Source: Acholoe squamosa | Lineage: Eukaryota > Annelida > Polychaeta > Phyllodocida > Polynoidae | NCBI GenBank assembly: GCA_949317995.1 | Contig: OX439042.1 | Location: 12,441,174 to 12,505,173, forward strand | Length of the DNA: 64,000 bases | Direction: 5' to 3' | Part shown: piece after piece, positions 23,941 through 35,158 of the stretch | Layout of the letters: each line of letters starts with the position of its first letter | How positions within the stretch are numbered: position 1 is the first letter of the stretch | Made by a program: the position numbers and the translations under genes | Notes under the pieces: generated by a model | The model's database searches: none | Seen by the model: the letters and a program-made list of their open reading frames with translations, nothing else | Told to the model about the DNA's origin: nothing

Positions 23941-23982
23941 TGCACCCTGACCCCTTGAATTAAGTGAAGGGGTCAGGGTGCA
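23941..23982. repeat. Perfect 16-bp-arm hairpin
   Basis: TGCACCCTGACCCCTT, a 10-base loop, then AAGGGGTCAGGGTGCA. No T tract follows, and nothing marks it as a terminator or RNA gene. Confidence 0.8.
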
Positions 23983-23984
23983 GT

Positions 23985-24085
23985 TGGTTGTCATTCAAGG
24001 CTACATCCATGCATCATGCCGACTTTAAAGGGTTGATACACCCCTGCAGGGCCAGCATGATGCTCAAATGAAGTGTTCGCGAATA
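23985..24085 (+). repeat. Dispersed hairpin repeat
   Basis: GCATCATGCCGACTTTAAAG, GGTTGATACACCCCTGCAGG and CCAGCATGATGC match the third palindrome of the copy at 22974-23150. Confidence 0.55.
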
Positions 24086-24149
24086 GACCCCTGGACGCTT
24101 CTCGATCACAGACCCTGACTAGAATCGGACTAAAACATAGGATCTATCC

Positions 24150-24153
<4 letters not shown>

Positions 24154-24211
<58 letters not shown>
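24154..24211. repeat. (TA)n microsatellite at the left edge of the LTR element
   Basis: About 58 bp of TA. A matching (AT)n tract at 28724-28776 follows the right LTR, so the element sits inside a TA microsatellite. Confidence 0.9.
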
Positions 24212-24214
<3 letters not shown>

Positions 24215-24345
24215 GGCGGTAAGGCCGAGGGAGGCGAGACGAGGCCGAAACCATCCTGGATGGGGGTGGCAAAGTCTCGTTCTCTCGGAGCCCGAGCCAG
24301 AGCGGAGTAGATATAAGTGAGTCTCCGATGCTGGGGTCACTCCAG
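24212..24345 (+). repeat. Partial 5' LTR
   Basis: Matches the first ~135 bp of the complete LTR at 28359-28723: TGGCGGTAAGGCCGAGGGAG, then CCATCCTGGATGGGGG. Confidence 0.8.
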
Positions 24346-25800
24346 AGGTCGAGTTCCTGGGCCATATCATAAGCAGGGAAGGAGTATCCACGGATCCGGG
24401 GAAGGTAGCGCTGTAAGAGACTTGGGGACGCCGGAGACAGTTATGGATGTAAGGAGCTTCCTCAGCCTGGCCGGGTATTATCGAGGGTTCATCCAGGATT
24501 TTGCCACGGTAGCTAAGCCACTGAGCACGCTGGCCGAGAAGGGAAGAGCGTTTCGATGGACGAGTGAGTGTGAGACAGCATTCACACGAATCAAGGAGTT
24601 ATTGACGGGAGCTCCTATCCTGGCCTTCCCGGAGCCAGAGGGCCACCTAACGTTGGACACGGATGCCAGTGACTTCGGACTCGGAGCAGTCCTGAGCCAG
24701 GAGCAGAGCGGGGTGGAGCGAGTCCCAAGGAAGTTCCGACACTATCTGGTGGGCCGGCCAATATTAGTACGAATGGACCATGCCTCCCTGAAATGGCTGC
24801 TCGGGTTCAAGGAACCGGAGGGGCAGCTAGCTCATTGGATACAGATAATTGATACCTACGATATCAGGGTCGAACATAGGCCGGGGAAGCAACATGGAAA
24901 TGCAGATGGCCTGTCTAGGGACCCCTACAAGCAGTGTGGGTGGGGAGAGCCCCTGGAGGAGGAACTGGCTACCTGTAGCCAAGAGGTGCGGCTGCAGGGG
25001 GAGCCTGCGTCGGCGACGGAGACAGAGACGGAACCGAGGGACTGGGGACGGCTCCAGGAGGAGGATGCGCTGCTCCTGGAGGTTTGCAATTTGGTTATCC
25101 TGGGGCGCCCCCCCTCCGTGGACGAGGCCAGAGACTTCAGCTATGAGCAGCACGCTTGGAGGGCCCAGTTCAGTAGACTGGAGCTGAGGAACGGTATCCT
25201 AGTGAGGAAATGGCGGGAAGTGACGGGGCAGGAGGCGGGGCAGATAGCGGTGCCCAAGAGCAGTAGGAGGGAAGTCCTACATGGGGCTCATGGAGCTCCG
25301 TTGGCGGGCCACCTGTGACGGACTCAGGCCACTAGGAGGCTCCAGCAGGGGTTCTACTGGCTGGAGTTTCGCCGATATGTGACCAGATGGTGTGCTTGAT
25401 GTGAAGCTTGCATTCGGAGAAAGGGGGCCACACCGGCACATCGGGCAAAGATGGGGCATGTCAGAGCAGGGCTGCCCCTGCAGAGGATAGCAATGGACGT
25501 CATGGGTCCCCTACCTGTCACGGACAGAGGAAACAGGTACATTTTAGTGGCAGCCGATTACTTCGCCAAATGGACAGAGGCCTATGCCATCCCAAACCAG
25601 GAAGCTAGCACAGTGGCACGGGTATTTGTGGAAGAATTTGTGTGTCGACTGGGGGGAGCAGCATACGGATCAGGGACTTAACTTCCAAGTGGCTTTGTTC
25701 CGAGAAGTGATGGCTCTACTGGAGATCCACCAGACAAGAACCTGTGCTTTTAGACCCCAGAGTGATGGGATGGTAGAACGAGCAAGAGGATTAAGGCCAA
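24346..25800 (+). pseudogene. Ty3-type pol remnant (RT end, RNase H, integrase)
   Basis: The end of RT (FLGHIISREGVSTDPGKV) and the connection segment (FLSLAGYYRGFIQDF) are readable, followed by RNase H (LDTDASDFGLGAVLSQEQ), the HxxxxNADGLSR motif and the integrase core (AMDVMGPLPVTDRGNRY). Broken; decay-level fossil. Confidence 0.8.
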
Positions 25801-25807
25801 TACGTCG

Positions 25808-27262
25808 ATGAAGGAGGGAACTAGTGGGGAGGTCAGAGTCGTAGGGATGTCCAAACTGCCATTTCCGCTGACCCCCCGCCAGGATGAGAAATTGGATTGG
25901 ATATTAAAAGAAATCCACAGGCAGTATGGCATGGCAACGGAAATGCCGGAGGAGACACTGGTCCGACTGCAGGGGGCAGTGCTGGAGAGGTTGAGCATTA
26001 TGGAATTGGAGAAGGAATTTGAGGCGAGGTTTCCACCCCCACCCAGAGCCAAGACCAAACCACTAGATTTGTTGGCCCAGAATATGGACAAGGAGGAAGC
26101 CTACTCCGAGGGAAGTGTCAACGGAGAGGAGAAAGGGAAGCTCTTCGGGGTAGGGTTGGACCACTCCGGAACCAGCAGCCGGCCGAAGACTAGCACCCCC
26201 CTCAAGGCCGCTGGGCAGCGGGAGGAAGAAATATCGGCGGAGGAAGGGGGTAGCAGAGACGCTGACGTGGAGTTACCAGGGGCGCTACAAGGCATCTCCG
26301 ATGTGGCTATAACCTCGGGCAGTGGGGTGGACCAGCTCCCAAAGACAGCGGATGTGTCAGCCCTCCTGGGCGACGATCCAATTATTATGGCCAAGTTCAT
26401 GGAGCTAAAGAAGAAGGCAGACGTAAGGAAAGCGGAGACGGAGTAAAGAGAGCGAGAGGAAAGGATATGTGCGGAGAAGGAATGTCGGGAGAGGGAAGAG
26501 GCAGAGAAGGAGAGGCAAGAGAAGGAGAGAACGGAGAGAGAGCGCTTGAAGGAGGAGAAGGCAGTGAAAGAGAGGGAGAAGAAGGAGAGAGTAGGAAAGG
26601 AGTACCAGGAGGAGGAAGATTGGGGAGCAGAGACAGAGAAGGTCGAAAAGGAGAAGGAGCCAAGCACGAAGAAGGGACAGATGGTGGGGGGACTCGCAAA
26701 AGAACATGGGCGGAGACAGGTTGTAACACCAGCCGCCTCACCGGTCAAAAAGGTCACCATGCAGCCACAAACGGTAATAGTCGGAGACACGGGACTTGTG
26801 GTGCAATCACCCCATGGGGGAGTTTGTCATGCAAGTAGCCATATTGGAACGAGAGGGAGAAGGAGCGGCGGCTACAGTGATGATCCCGGAGGGGATTCCG
26901 GCAGAGGTGAGGATGTGGAGGGGTCGAAGGTACTGGTGATTACCGGATGTAAGGTGGTGCTAGTGGAAACAGGAACAGACCTACCGGCGGGGGGAGGGTC
27001 ACCCTGTACCGGAGCACTGTACCACCCAGTAACGCCGGACGGGAAGACGTCGGGGAGGGAGGCGCGACCCCGTGGCGGACTTATGCCCTGGAGCACGGGC
27101 TACATTGGCCACCCCACTCTCCGCACCTATTCAGAGATGATCGGCGCCAAACCCAACTTGAGTCCAGACATGACTATCATCCCAGGAGGATGTCAAACAA
27201 CAGACATTGTCTCCCTGCCTGGGGGAGAATTCGAACTGGTCCAGACATTCCGGACGAGGTAA
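25808..27262 (+). other. Unrecognised frames beyond integrase in the Ty3 fossil
   Basis: Downstream of integrase are open frames with no domain I recognise: one starting with a helical, charged segment (WILKEIHRQYGM, LERLSIMELEKEFEARF) and a Glu/Lys/Arg-rich stretch that would form a coiled coil, then a Gly/Pro-rich part. This could be a displaced gag-like or accessory segment. Antisense Ser-rich frames here are mirror images of the Glu-rich strand. Confidence 0.4.
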
Positions 27263-27683
27263 GGTCCAAGGGAGGTAGGACACAACTTCTGCATGGAGTG
27301 CGGGCGGCAGGTGGAGAAGGGCGATCAACCGACTACCAGTTGTCAGGCGGGTAAGTGTTAAAGGTCACTTTCTCTGCAAGGGTCTTCGGAGGGGGGCTGC
27401 CGAGTATACGGAGCCCGGGGAAGAATGGTAGAAGATAGGAGAAGAAATCAGGGTCTGTGGTATACGGCCCAGAGTTAAGTACGGGGTGGACTGTTGCCTA
27501 GGACGGGGTTGTCAAAAAACAGGGAACTCAACCGTCTGTCTGTACTTGCAGATGAGGAGTGTTGAGGGGGTGCCGGAGCAGGAGAGGCGGGCGCCAGGGA
27601 GGATGCGACGGTCCTGAACGATGCTGGGGCATCGGAGCAGCCGGACGGAGCTGCTGGTGTAAAACATCGGTGGAATTCAGAAG

Positions 27684-28170
27684 GGGAGCCTCACAAGGAG
27701 GTGCAGCCCATCGGAGCGATCAGAGCGCTCGGAGCAGTAAACTGGAACTGCTTGTATAAACATTGGTGGTAAGGCCGTAATGAATCAAGTACGGGAGCCT
27801 CACGAGGAGGTGCAGCCAATTGGAGGGGTCAGAGCGCTCGAAGCAGTAGACGAGAGCTGTTTGTATAAACATTGGCAGTAAGGCCAGAGTTAATCAAGTA
27901 CGGGAGCCTCACGAGGAGGTGAAGCCCATCAGAGCGGTCAGAGCGCTCAGAGCAGTGGATGAGAGCTGCTTGTATAGACGTTGGCGGTTAGGCCAGAGTT
28001 AATCAAGTACGGGAGCCTCACGAGGAGGTGCAGCCCATCGGAGCGATCAGAGCGCTCGGAGCAGTAGACTGGAACTGCTTATATAAACGTTGGTGGTAAG
28101 ACTGGAGCGAATCAAGTGCGGGAACCTCACGAGGAGGTGCAGCCCCTCGGAGCGATCAGAGCGCTCAGAG
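27684..28170. repeat. ~109-bp tandem repeat inside the Ty3 fossil, 5 copies
   Basis: GGGAGCCTCACGAGGAGGTG recurs near 27684, 27793, 27902, 28011 and 28120, each followed by CAGCCCATCGGAGCGATCAG-type sequence. Confidence 0.85.
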
Positions 28171-28358
28171 ACCTGGCCATAGAGTGAAGGAGACTCAAGC
28201 CCGATGTGATATCAGTTTATTGAGATACTGTACATGTGTAAATCTTTAGGAGTATAGGGCACATTAGGGGACCCGTGCCAGGACATAAGTATTGTAAGTA
28301 AGGTTCCTGCTAGGAGGAACAGCTCTCTCCCCTATAGTTTAAAGTTAGCCAGGGATAG

Positions 28359-28720
28359 TGTGGCGGTAAGGCCGAGGGAGGCGAGACGAGGCCGAAACCA
28401 TCCTGGATGGGGGCGGCGAAGTCTCGTTCTCTCGGAGCCCAAGCCAGAGTGGAGTAGATATAAGTGAGCCTCTGAAGCTGGAGTGACCCCAGCATCGGAG
28501 ACAACAACTACTGTATAAGGAAGCTGGAGTCAACGACAAGGGGTTCGGCACCAGGGTTTATTGAAGTCACGAGTAACAGCTTGGAAAAGGTTATCTCCGA
28601 GGACCAGAGAGCTCCGAGTAGATGGTGTGGCCCAAAGCCAGGTTCAATAAACAGTGTTAAACCATAGTTCGAGTCTTGTGGTTGTGGTGTTTGCTAATAG
28701 AGGTAGATCCGGAAAGCGCT

Positions 28721-28723
<3 letters not shown>
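28359..28723 (+). repeat. 3' LTR of the Ty3 fossil (365 bp)
   Basis: Starts TGTGGCGGTAAGGCC and ends GAAAGCGCTACA, the usual TG...CA boundaries; followed directly by (AT)n. Confidence 0.75.

Positions 28724-28776
<53 letters not shown>
28724..28776. repeat. (AT)n microsatellite at the right edge of the LTR element
   Basis: Continues the TA tract that precedes the 5' LTR fragment. Confidence 0.9.
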
Positions 28777-28777
<1 letters not shown>

Positions 28778-28779
28778 GT

Positions 28780-29384
28780 ATTTTTAAACAACCTGAGACC
28801 CTTTTCCATGTATTCTAACAATTAATCATAGTGCAGTTGGTAACGTAATGCTGATGGGGAAATCGTTGCCTGTTATGAAACATACCCCAGGTATAGTTCG
28901 GTGGTAGGTAGCGACCAAGGATGGACTTAACAAATAGCCATATAGCCTGTGTATTGGAAAAGCGCCCCATGTTGTGAGTTTTGTCGCCAATAAACAATTA
29001 TTCAATTTGATTCCTGGTAATGACAGAAAACCAATAGAAAACTTTTTTTTTGTTTTGTCTACTTGGATAAGCGGTTGGAGGATCTTGCTGGATCTTCTTT
29101 TCCCCACTTCTATCACGTTTCATGGCAGAACACAGCTGTCAGCGGCTGACATGGTAATTTGCCCATATCATACTGTTCTTACACATAGTTACCGGGGGGG
29201 GGGGGTGGGTCTTTGCGAAGAGACAGGGCACAAAGAGAAGAGGCACCATTAGGGACACCAAGCTAGTGGCGGGTCTACCACTGTTTCCCTATCTCATGTA
29301 CCATCCATTTCAATATGAGGGGAAACTGAGTGGGGCATAACTGTATCCAATAGATTAAGTTGAAACCCATGGTATTCATTTGAC
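28780..29384. other. Intergenic DNA, nothing recognised
   Basis: Only a G-rich run near 29192-29207 stands out. Confidence 0.4.
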
Positions 29385-29515
29385 TGAATGTGCCTATGGC
29401 AGGGCTCTATGATTACTAACAGTCGGATGGTGGACAGACTTCTTAAATTCCCCCAGTCTATTCTTTGTACTACCACTTCGAAATTATGGGGTACCCCTTC
29501 CGACCTCCACACACA
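29385..29515. repeat. Dispersed repeat, partner at 6585-6720
   Basis: Same orientation and motif order as the copy at 6585-6720. The 122-codon frame that starts here (29388-29756) has no recognisable domain and overlaps the repeat. Confidence 0.5.
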
Positions 29516-29761
29516 CATCTACTCCAGAATGTTCAAAACACCTGCTCCCCCACTAAAAAAATTAAAGAAGACAAAATTCGCTACAGTTCCTCTTGCTGGA
29601 AATATAGCCCAAGAAAACGGCTGTTTGCCTCAATCTGACGAATTTTGCTTCAGCAAATTTCTTGCCTTATATGCGTTTGCTCACAACAACCCTCGACAAA
29701 GTTGGCCTACTGGAGTGACAAACCTTATGCCCTCATCACCATGGTGCAGTGGATGAAAATG

Positions 29762-29850
29762 GTGGCTTAGTTGCCCCGTTCGCCATGCGCCTATGGCTGA
29801 AGCGGCGATGGACACTGAAGCAGCCGGGTTCAAATCTAACCTCCGGCGCC
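29762..29850 (+). repeat. tRNA-like repeat fragment
   Basis: GGTGGCTTAGTTG resembles a pol III A box and GGGTTCAAATCT at 29826-29837 a B box, spaced too far apart for a normal tRNA. A second CACAGGTTTGAATTT near 29909 may be another B box. Probably a SINE scrap. Confidence 0.3.
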
Positions 29851-32572
29851 AGCTTTTTATGCTGAGATGACAACTCGTTCATCGGCATGCGCCTAGGGGG
29901 ATGGGTCACAGGTTTGAATTTTATCTACAGCGCTTGGTTTTGTGGAGTGACAATGACTCGTTCACCTGTCTAAACACTATAGAAGGACAGTGTCTTATGG
30001 TTTAACTTATATAATGCGATTTCAATATTAAGCATACTTTAGTGAGGATTTGACTTACTTGAGAATAAGTTTATTATGTTCTCAATCTATGAAATCTGGA
30101 AATAACCACCACTTATTTTCATGTTTTACAGAAAATAAGTGGACGGAAGTCAACTAAGCGTATTACCCATAGTCATGCTATGAGTGAGGCTAGTTCTAGG
30201 AATGGAGAAGAAGGGAATGCCATCACTGACACTCCTGACACTAGTGCTGACACCACTCAAGGTACCAGCAAAAGGGATAGGGTTGATACAAATCCAGCTA
30301 CCAGCCTTCGACTCCAAGGTAATGTTCCAGGACTACAGGCCCTTCTCAACTACAGGCCCTTCTCAACAGGCCAGGCTGTGCCAAGTACCTGAAGAGGAAT
30401 GAGCATCTCAAGAAGCTTCAGGCACATCTGGTCAAGGCCATCCTCGCATTCCATCCAGTCATACTCATAGACTTATGGCTCTCTAGAGGAACAGGAGACC
30501 CCAAACTGGATGAGTGCAGCGAGCCATTTGTAGCTAATGCAGCTAATAGTCAGCTCCATCTCAAACCTTTCATCATGTGGAAGTACGGGGAGCACCTTCT
30601 GAAAAAGGAAGGAGACAACCCTAAATTTCTCCATCTTGGAGGTCATCAAAGATGTGAATGCGGCTCACAAGATATTTGAGAAGCTGGGTCTCAAGAAGCT
30701 GGATCTGTCAAAAATGAATGAGAGTGTTCAATATGAACATTTTAAAATGAAAAGCACTTCCCTCTACATCGGGTCAGCGCTCGTCGTAACCCTCGACCTC
30801 CTTCTCCACCAGCTGCCACAGGTGGAAAGAAGCAGCTTGGTTTTCAGAAATACGGCCCTTTGATGACAATTTTGCAGCTGGCAGCATCTCTAGATACGTA
30901 AACTGGAGTGGATGCACGTAACTAAAGACCAGTGGGTGATACCATGTGAGGAGCTCCTGCCCTGTCAGGACACGGCTCCCTTCACGTATGTCTTAGGCTC
31001 CAATAAACAGGTACACATCAACAAAGAAATTGTCAAGCTACTAGAAAAAGGGGTTAAAGATGGTTGAACCAACACAGGGTCAGCTCATCTCAAATGTGCT
31101 TGTCAGGCCAAAGCCCAATGGTGATTTCTGCCTTATTTTGGATCTGTCAAAAATGAATGAGAGTGTTCAATATGAACATTTTAAAATGAAAAGCACTCAT
31201 AAACACTGTAGTTGAGATGATAATACCCGAAAGTTACATGTCATCAATTGATTTAAAAGACGCCTACTACTCAGTCTTAGTCAGAGAAGGAGATAGGAAA
31301 TTCCTTAGATTTCTCTGGAGAGGTACGTTATTTGAGTTCCAGGGCATGCCCAATGGACTAGCTTGCGCCCCTAGAATATTCACAAAAATTCTCACCCCAG
31401 CCTGGTATTCTCGAACCTTGGGGAAATGGGGCGCGAGTGCTTACAGTACATAGACAACTCCATTGTCCCGGGGGAAACAGAATGACAGTGTGGGGAAACC
31501 ACTAACAAGCTAACACAGGAACTAGGTTAGGTTCCATAGTACACACAGAAAAATCAGTGTTCACGCCCACACAAGACCTAGGCCTTCCACCCAGGCCTTC
31601 CACCCATATTCGGTAGACATGACTGTTCGGCTCACCCAAGAAAAGGTTGGAAAGTTAAACATGGCAATATGGAACTTAGCCAATAATGATAACCTCTACA
31701 CAATTAGGGACATAGCTGGAATTGTGGGCCTCCTGACATCTCTCTCACCGGGATTTCAATGTGGCCTCGCACACACCAAAGGTTTGGAGAGAGAAAAACC
31801 TTGCACTTGAAAAGAACAGAGGTAATTTCAATGCTCCCATGGTAATAGACAAAGCAGGATTGGATGATATCTCCTGGTGGCTGTAACACCTTCCCAAATC
31901 CTCGAAACGCATCCAAAAAGAGGGTGTAGATTTTGAGATAATAACGGATGCTTCTGGAACAGGATGTGGTGCCCACATTGCCACCACTTCCACGAAGGGC
32001 ATCTGGATGGAGGAAGAGTTGGGATTCCACAGGAACATCCGTGAGCTTATGGCCATAAATCTGGCATTGGAAGCACTGGTTTCTGAGTGTAGTGTAATTT
32101 TAAGAATCAGAACAGACAATACCACAGCACTGTTGTACGTCAGGAAAAATGGTTGGGGTAAAGTTAAAAGAATGTAACAAGATAGCCAAAGAAATTTTGA
32201 AATGATGCACAGAACCGGATATATGTGGCTCACCATAAACCATATATCCCAGGGAAAGAGACTAACTAGGCTGACTATCTAGAATAGGAACTCAACACAA
32301 AGATATTTGATAAAGTTTGTGACACATATTCGTAATGCCCAAAATTGACTTGTTTGCCTCAAAGGCATATGCAAAATTGCAAACATTTGTGTCCTGGGGG
32401 CCACAACCTGGTGACTGGGAGATGGATGCTATGTCCATAACTTGGTGGAATAATTACATGGACATTGTTCCTCCTTTCAGTCTCCTAGGGGCCAGTCATC
32501 CAACGGATGCACCTGCAATGAGTGAGGGCCATCCTAGTAACACCAGCCCTGGTACGGGCACCTACAGCAGTC

Positions 32573-33300
32573 CAGGTGGAAAAGACTCAGATGCAGGAAG
32601 ACGAGGGAGAACCTCTGCCACCCAGGGAAGCCATCCAAGTAGGAACGGCTGAAAACAACTTCCCTGGTAATCTTTCAGACGTTCTTAGACAAGAACTCAC
32701 CAGGGCTTAGGCAGCAATTTCATCTCACTGATAACACAAGCTCATACCCCTGCCACTAGGATGACCTACAATAACTACCTAAGGAGGTGGTACACCTTTA
32801 GCACAGAGACAGATACACCTATCCCACAGCCCACCATCCAACAGGTGTGCAGGTTGTTAGTCAAGCTAGCGAAGGAGAAGAGCAGTTATTATGGCCGGTG
32901 CACCCTGTTAGCAGTAGTAGGTAACATCCAGGGGTTACCGGTAGGCCAGCACCGCTTCGTAAATCTACTCTTTCATATGTGAGAAGAACCCCCCAGCTCC
33001 TAGATACCAAGATCTCTGGGATGTCAGGAGAGTATTAGACCTCCTCCAAGAATGGGACAACACTAACATCACACTGAAGCTATTGTCTATTAAGCAGCAG
33101 GGCCAATCCATTATTAACTGCCTGACCCTCCCTCAATTTACTTGTATACTCGTTACATTAAGAAAAATGATAAATAATAATAGTAGATAAAAGGGGGATA
33201 TGGCCTACACATTAATTTTGATTAAACTTGTATGCTTTCATCCCCCAACAGGCTCTCAAGGACTGACTGCACATGTGCGAATCCACCTCTCGTATTTTTC
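32573..33300 (+). repeat. DIRS-like 3' segment, copy 1
   Basis: From CAGGTGGAAAAGACTCAGAT to CACCTCTCGTATTTTTCCTG; near-identical to 33674-34408. Confidence 0.85.
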
Positions 33301-33677
33301 CTGGAGGCTGTTGCTCCGATAGTAAAAGGAAGAGCTGGCTAAAAATGCCCTCATTTCCAGTCCTTTCTTTTCGTGTAGCTATAACTTGTCCCTTTTGTTG
33401 CTCACAAGTGGTCATTCAAGTACAGTGCTCAAAAAGGGGGATTTGAGTAGGTGCCTAGTTGGGAGAAGTCAGTCAGTACTATAAACTATAAATAAACTAT
33501 AGAGCGTGTGACATGAGTAGGTACCTGGTAGTGCAGCTCTCTCTATTTTAAACAAGGCAGTTGACTTTTCAGACTAATGTGGTGAGTGCAAGTACTTAGG
33601 TGAAGCAGTGCACGACTTGTTTAGAAAAGAGGGCATATACTCACAGCTCTTTTTACAATAGGAGCAACAGCCTACAG
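33301..33677. mobile_element. MITE, 377 bp, second copy
   Basis: Same family as 2242-2594; TIRs CTGGAGGCTGTTGCTCC and its inverse CTGTAGGCTGTTGCTCC. It lies exactly between the two copies of the DIRS-like segment. Confidence 0.8.
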
Positions 33678-34420
33678 GTGGAAAAGACTCAGATGCAGGA
33701 AGACGAGGGAGAACCTCTGCCAGCCAGGGAAGCCATCCAAGTAGGAACGTCTGGAAACAACTTCCCTGGTAATCTTTCAGACGTTCTTAGACAAGAACTC
33801 ACCAGGTCTTCGGCAGCAATTTCATCTCACTGATAACACAAGCTGATACCCCTGCCACTAGGATGACCTACAATAACTACCTAAGGAAGTGGTACACCTT
33901 TAGCACAGAGACAGATACACCTATCCCACAGCCCACCATCCAACAGGTGTGCAGGTTGTTAGTCAAGCTAGCGAAGGAGAAGAGCAGTTATTATGGCCCT
34001 TAACGAGGCCCGGTGCACCCTGTTGGCATTAGTAGGTAACATCCAGGGGTTACCGGTAGGCCAGCACCGCTTCGTAAATCTACTCTTTCATATGTGAGAT
34101 GAACCCCCCAGCTCCTAGATACCAAGATCTCTGGGATGTCAGGAGAATATTAGACCTCCTCCAAGAATGGGACAACACTAACATCACACTGAAGCTATTG
34201 TCTATTAAACAGCAGGGCCAATCCATTATTAACTGCCTGACCCTCCCTCAATTTACTTGTATACTCGTTACATTAAGAAAAATGATAAATAATAATAGTA
34301 GATAAAAGGGGGATATGGCCTACACATTAATGTTGATTAAACTTGTATGCTTTCATCCCCCAACAGGCTCTCAAGGACTGACTGCACATGTGCAAATCCA
34401 CCTCTCGTATTTTTCCTGAA
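33674..34420 (+). repeat. DIRS-like 3' segment, copy 2
   Basis: Second copy of 32573-33300 in the same orientation, differing by scattered changes. Confidence 0.85.
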
Positions 34421-34487
34421 CCGCTAGGTTTCCTCAGTATAATCTTAATTATACCTTACAGGTAAGTCTGGAATAATTTCAAAAATA

Positions 34488-34985
34488 AAGCCACCCACAT
34501 GTATGTTATGAAAGGACCTGCCTCACCAGGTAAAAAGGTGATGAATGACAGGTTGCTAAGTTAACCCATACAGACTGCATAGAATATGCGCTTTGTAACG
34601 TGCCTATCGGTTGTCATGATGCGTTAATGCAGACCAATTGTGCCATTCTACTCAGCAAAGCTGAGGTCTTACATCAGGCTAAACTAAAGAGGTTGTGATT
34701 TTCTGTAAGCTGTCTTCTCCTGCGTGAACCAGTGATACTATTGTGGAACCGAAAACTTAGGCATCAAGTAGCCTGTGTTAATGGTTTACTCATTAAGGAT
34801 AGAAGTGAGTTTCACGTGGGCTGTGTCTGTCTTTATAACAAGCCTCAGGGAAGATTAGACCATGGGGAGGAGACACCAAGGTGTCTATACATATCCAATT
34901 ATTCCATATATATTATTCAATATCCACCTCCACATGTATATGTAGCAATAGAGTTGACCATTATATTTATAGGACGACAAAAGTA
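34488..34985. repeat. ~500-bp interspersed repeat, partner at 6812-7350
   Basis: Collinear with 6812-7350, same orientation, diverged. Confidence 0.7.
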
Positions 34986-35158
34986 AGTTCAACGGAATGA
35001 GATGATTTGAAAATTCAATCTCTGTCATGTCGAAACTGATGAAATCCCTGCAAACTATATAAATAGTCAGCCTGGCATGCAAAAGGACATAATGAGTGGT
35101 TTCCAGCTCATGTTGATCACCTTTGTCATAAGATTAGCACTGCACTACTATGTGTCCT

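Larger units (their letters stand above)
24212..28723 (+). mobile_element. Broken Ty3-type LTR retrotransposon
   Basis: Fossil of a Ty3/mdg4-group element in a (TA)n tract. Order on +: partial 5' LTR, the end of the reverse transcriptase region, RNase H, integrase, a further block of unknown coding content, a run of ~109-bp repeats, and a 3' LTR. The Gag, protease and most of the RT region are absent, because the 5' LTR fragment is joined directly to the end of RT. It has several breaks and is not functional. The LTR copies remain similar over their shared 130 bp, so it is not very old. Confidence 0.85.
30130..34420 (+). mobile_element. Decayed DIRS-like (tyrosine recombinase) retroelement
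   Basis: Fossil with parts in order on +: a possible gag-like segment (about 30.2-30.9 kb), reverse transcriptase (about 31.05-31.6 kb; SSIDLKDAYYSV, FQGMPNGLACAPRIFTK), RNase H (about 31.9-32.2 kb; ITDASGTGCGAH), the DIVPPFSLLG block (about 32.46 kb) and the start of a tyrosine recombinase (about 32.75-33.2 kb). These motifs are typical of DIRS-group elements rather than LTR elements. The 3' portion is present twice with a MITE between. Many breaks; not functional. True termini were not found. Confidence 0.75.

Noticed and set aside
26101-26790. 229-codon Ser/Phe-rich minus-strand frame
   Set aside because: Antisense of the Glu/Lys-rich strand in the Ty3 fossil.
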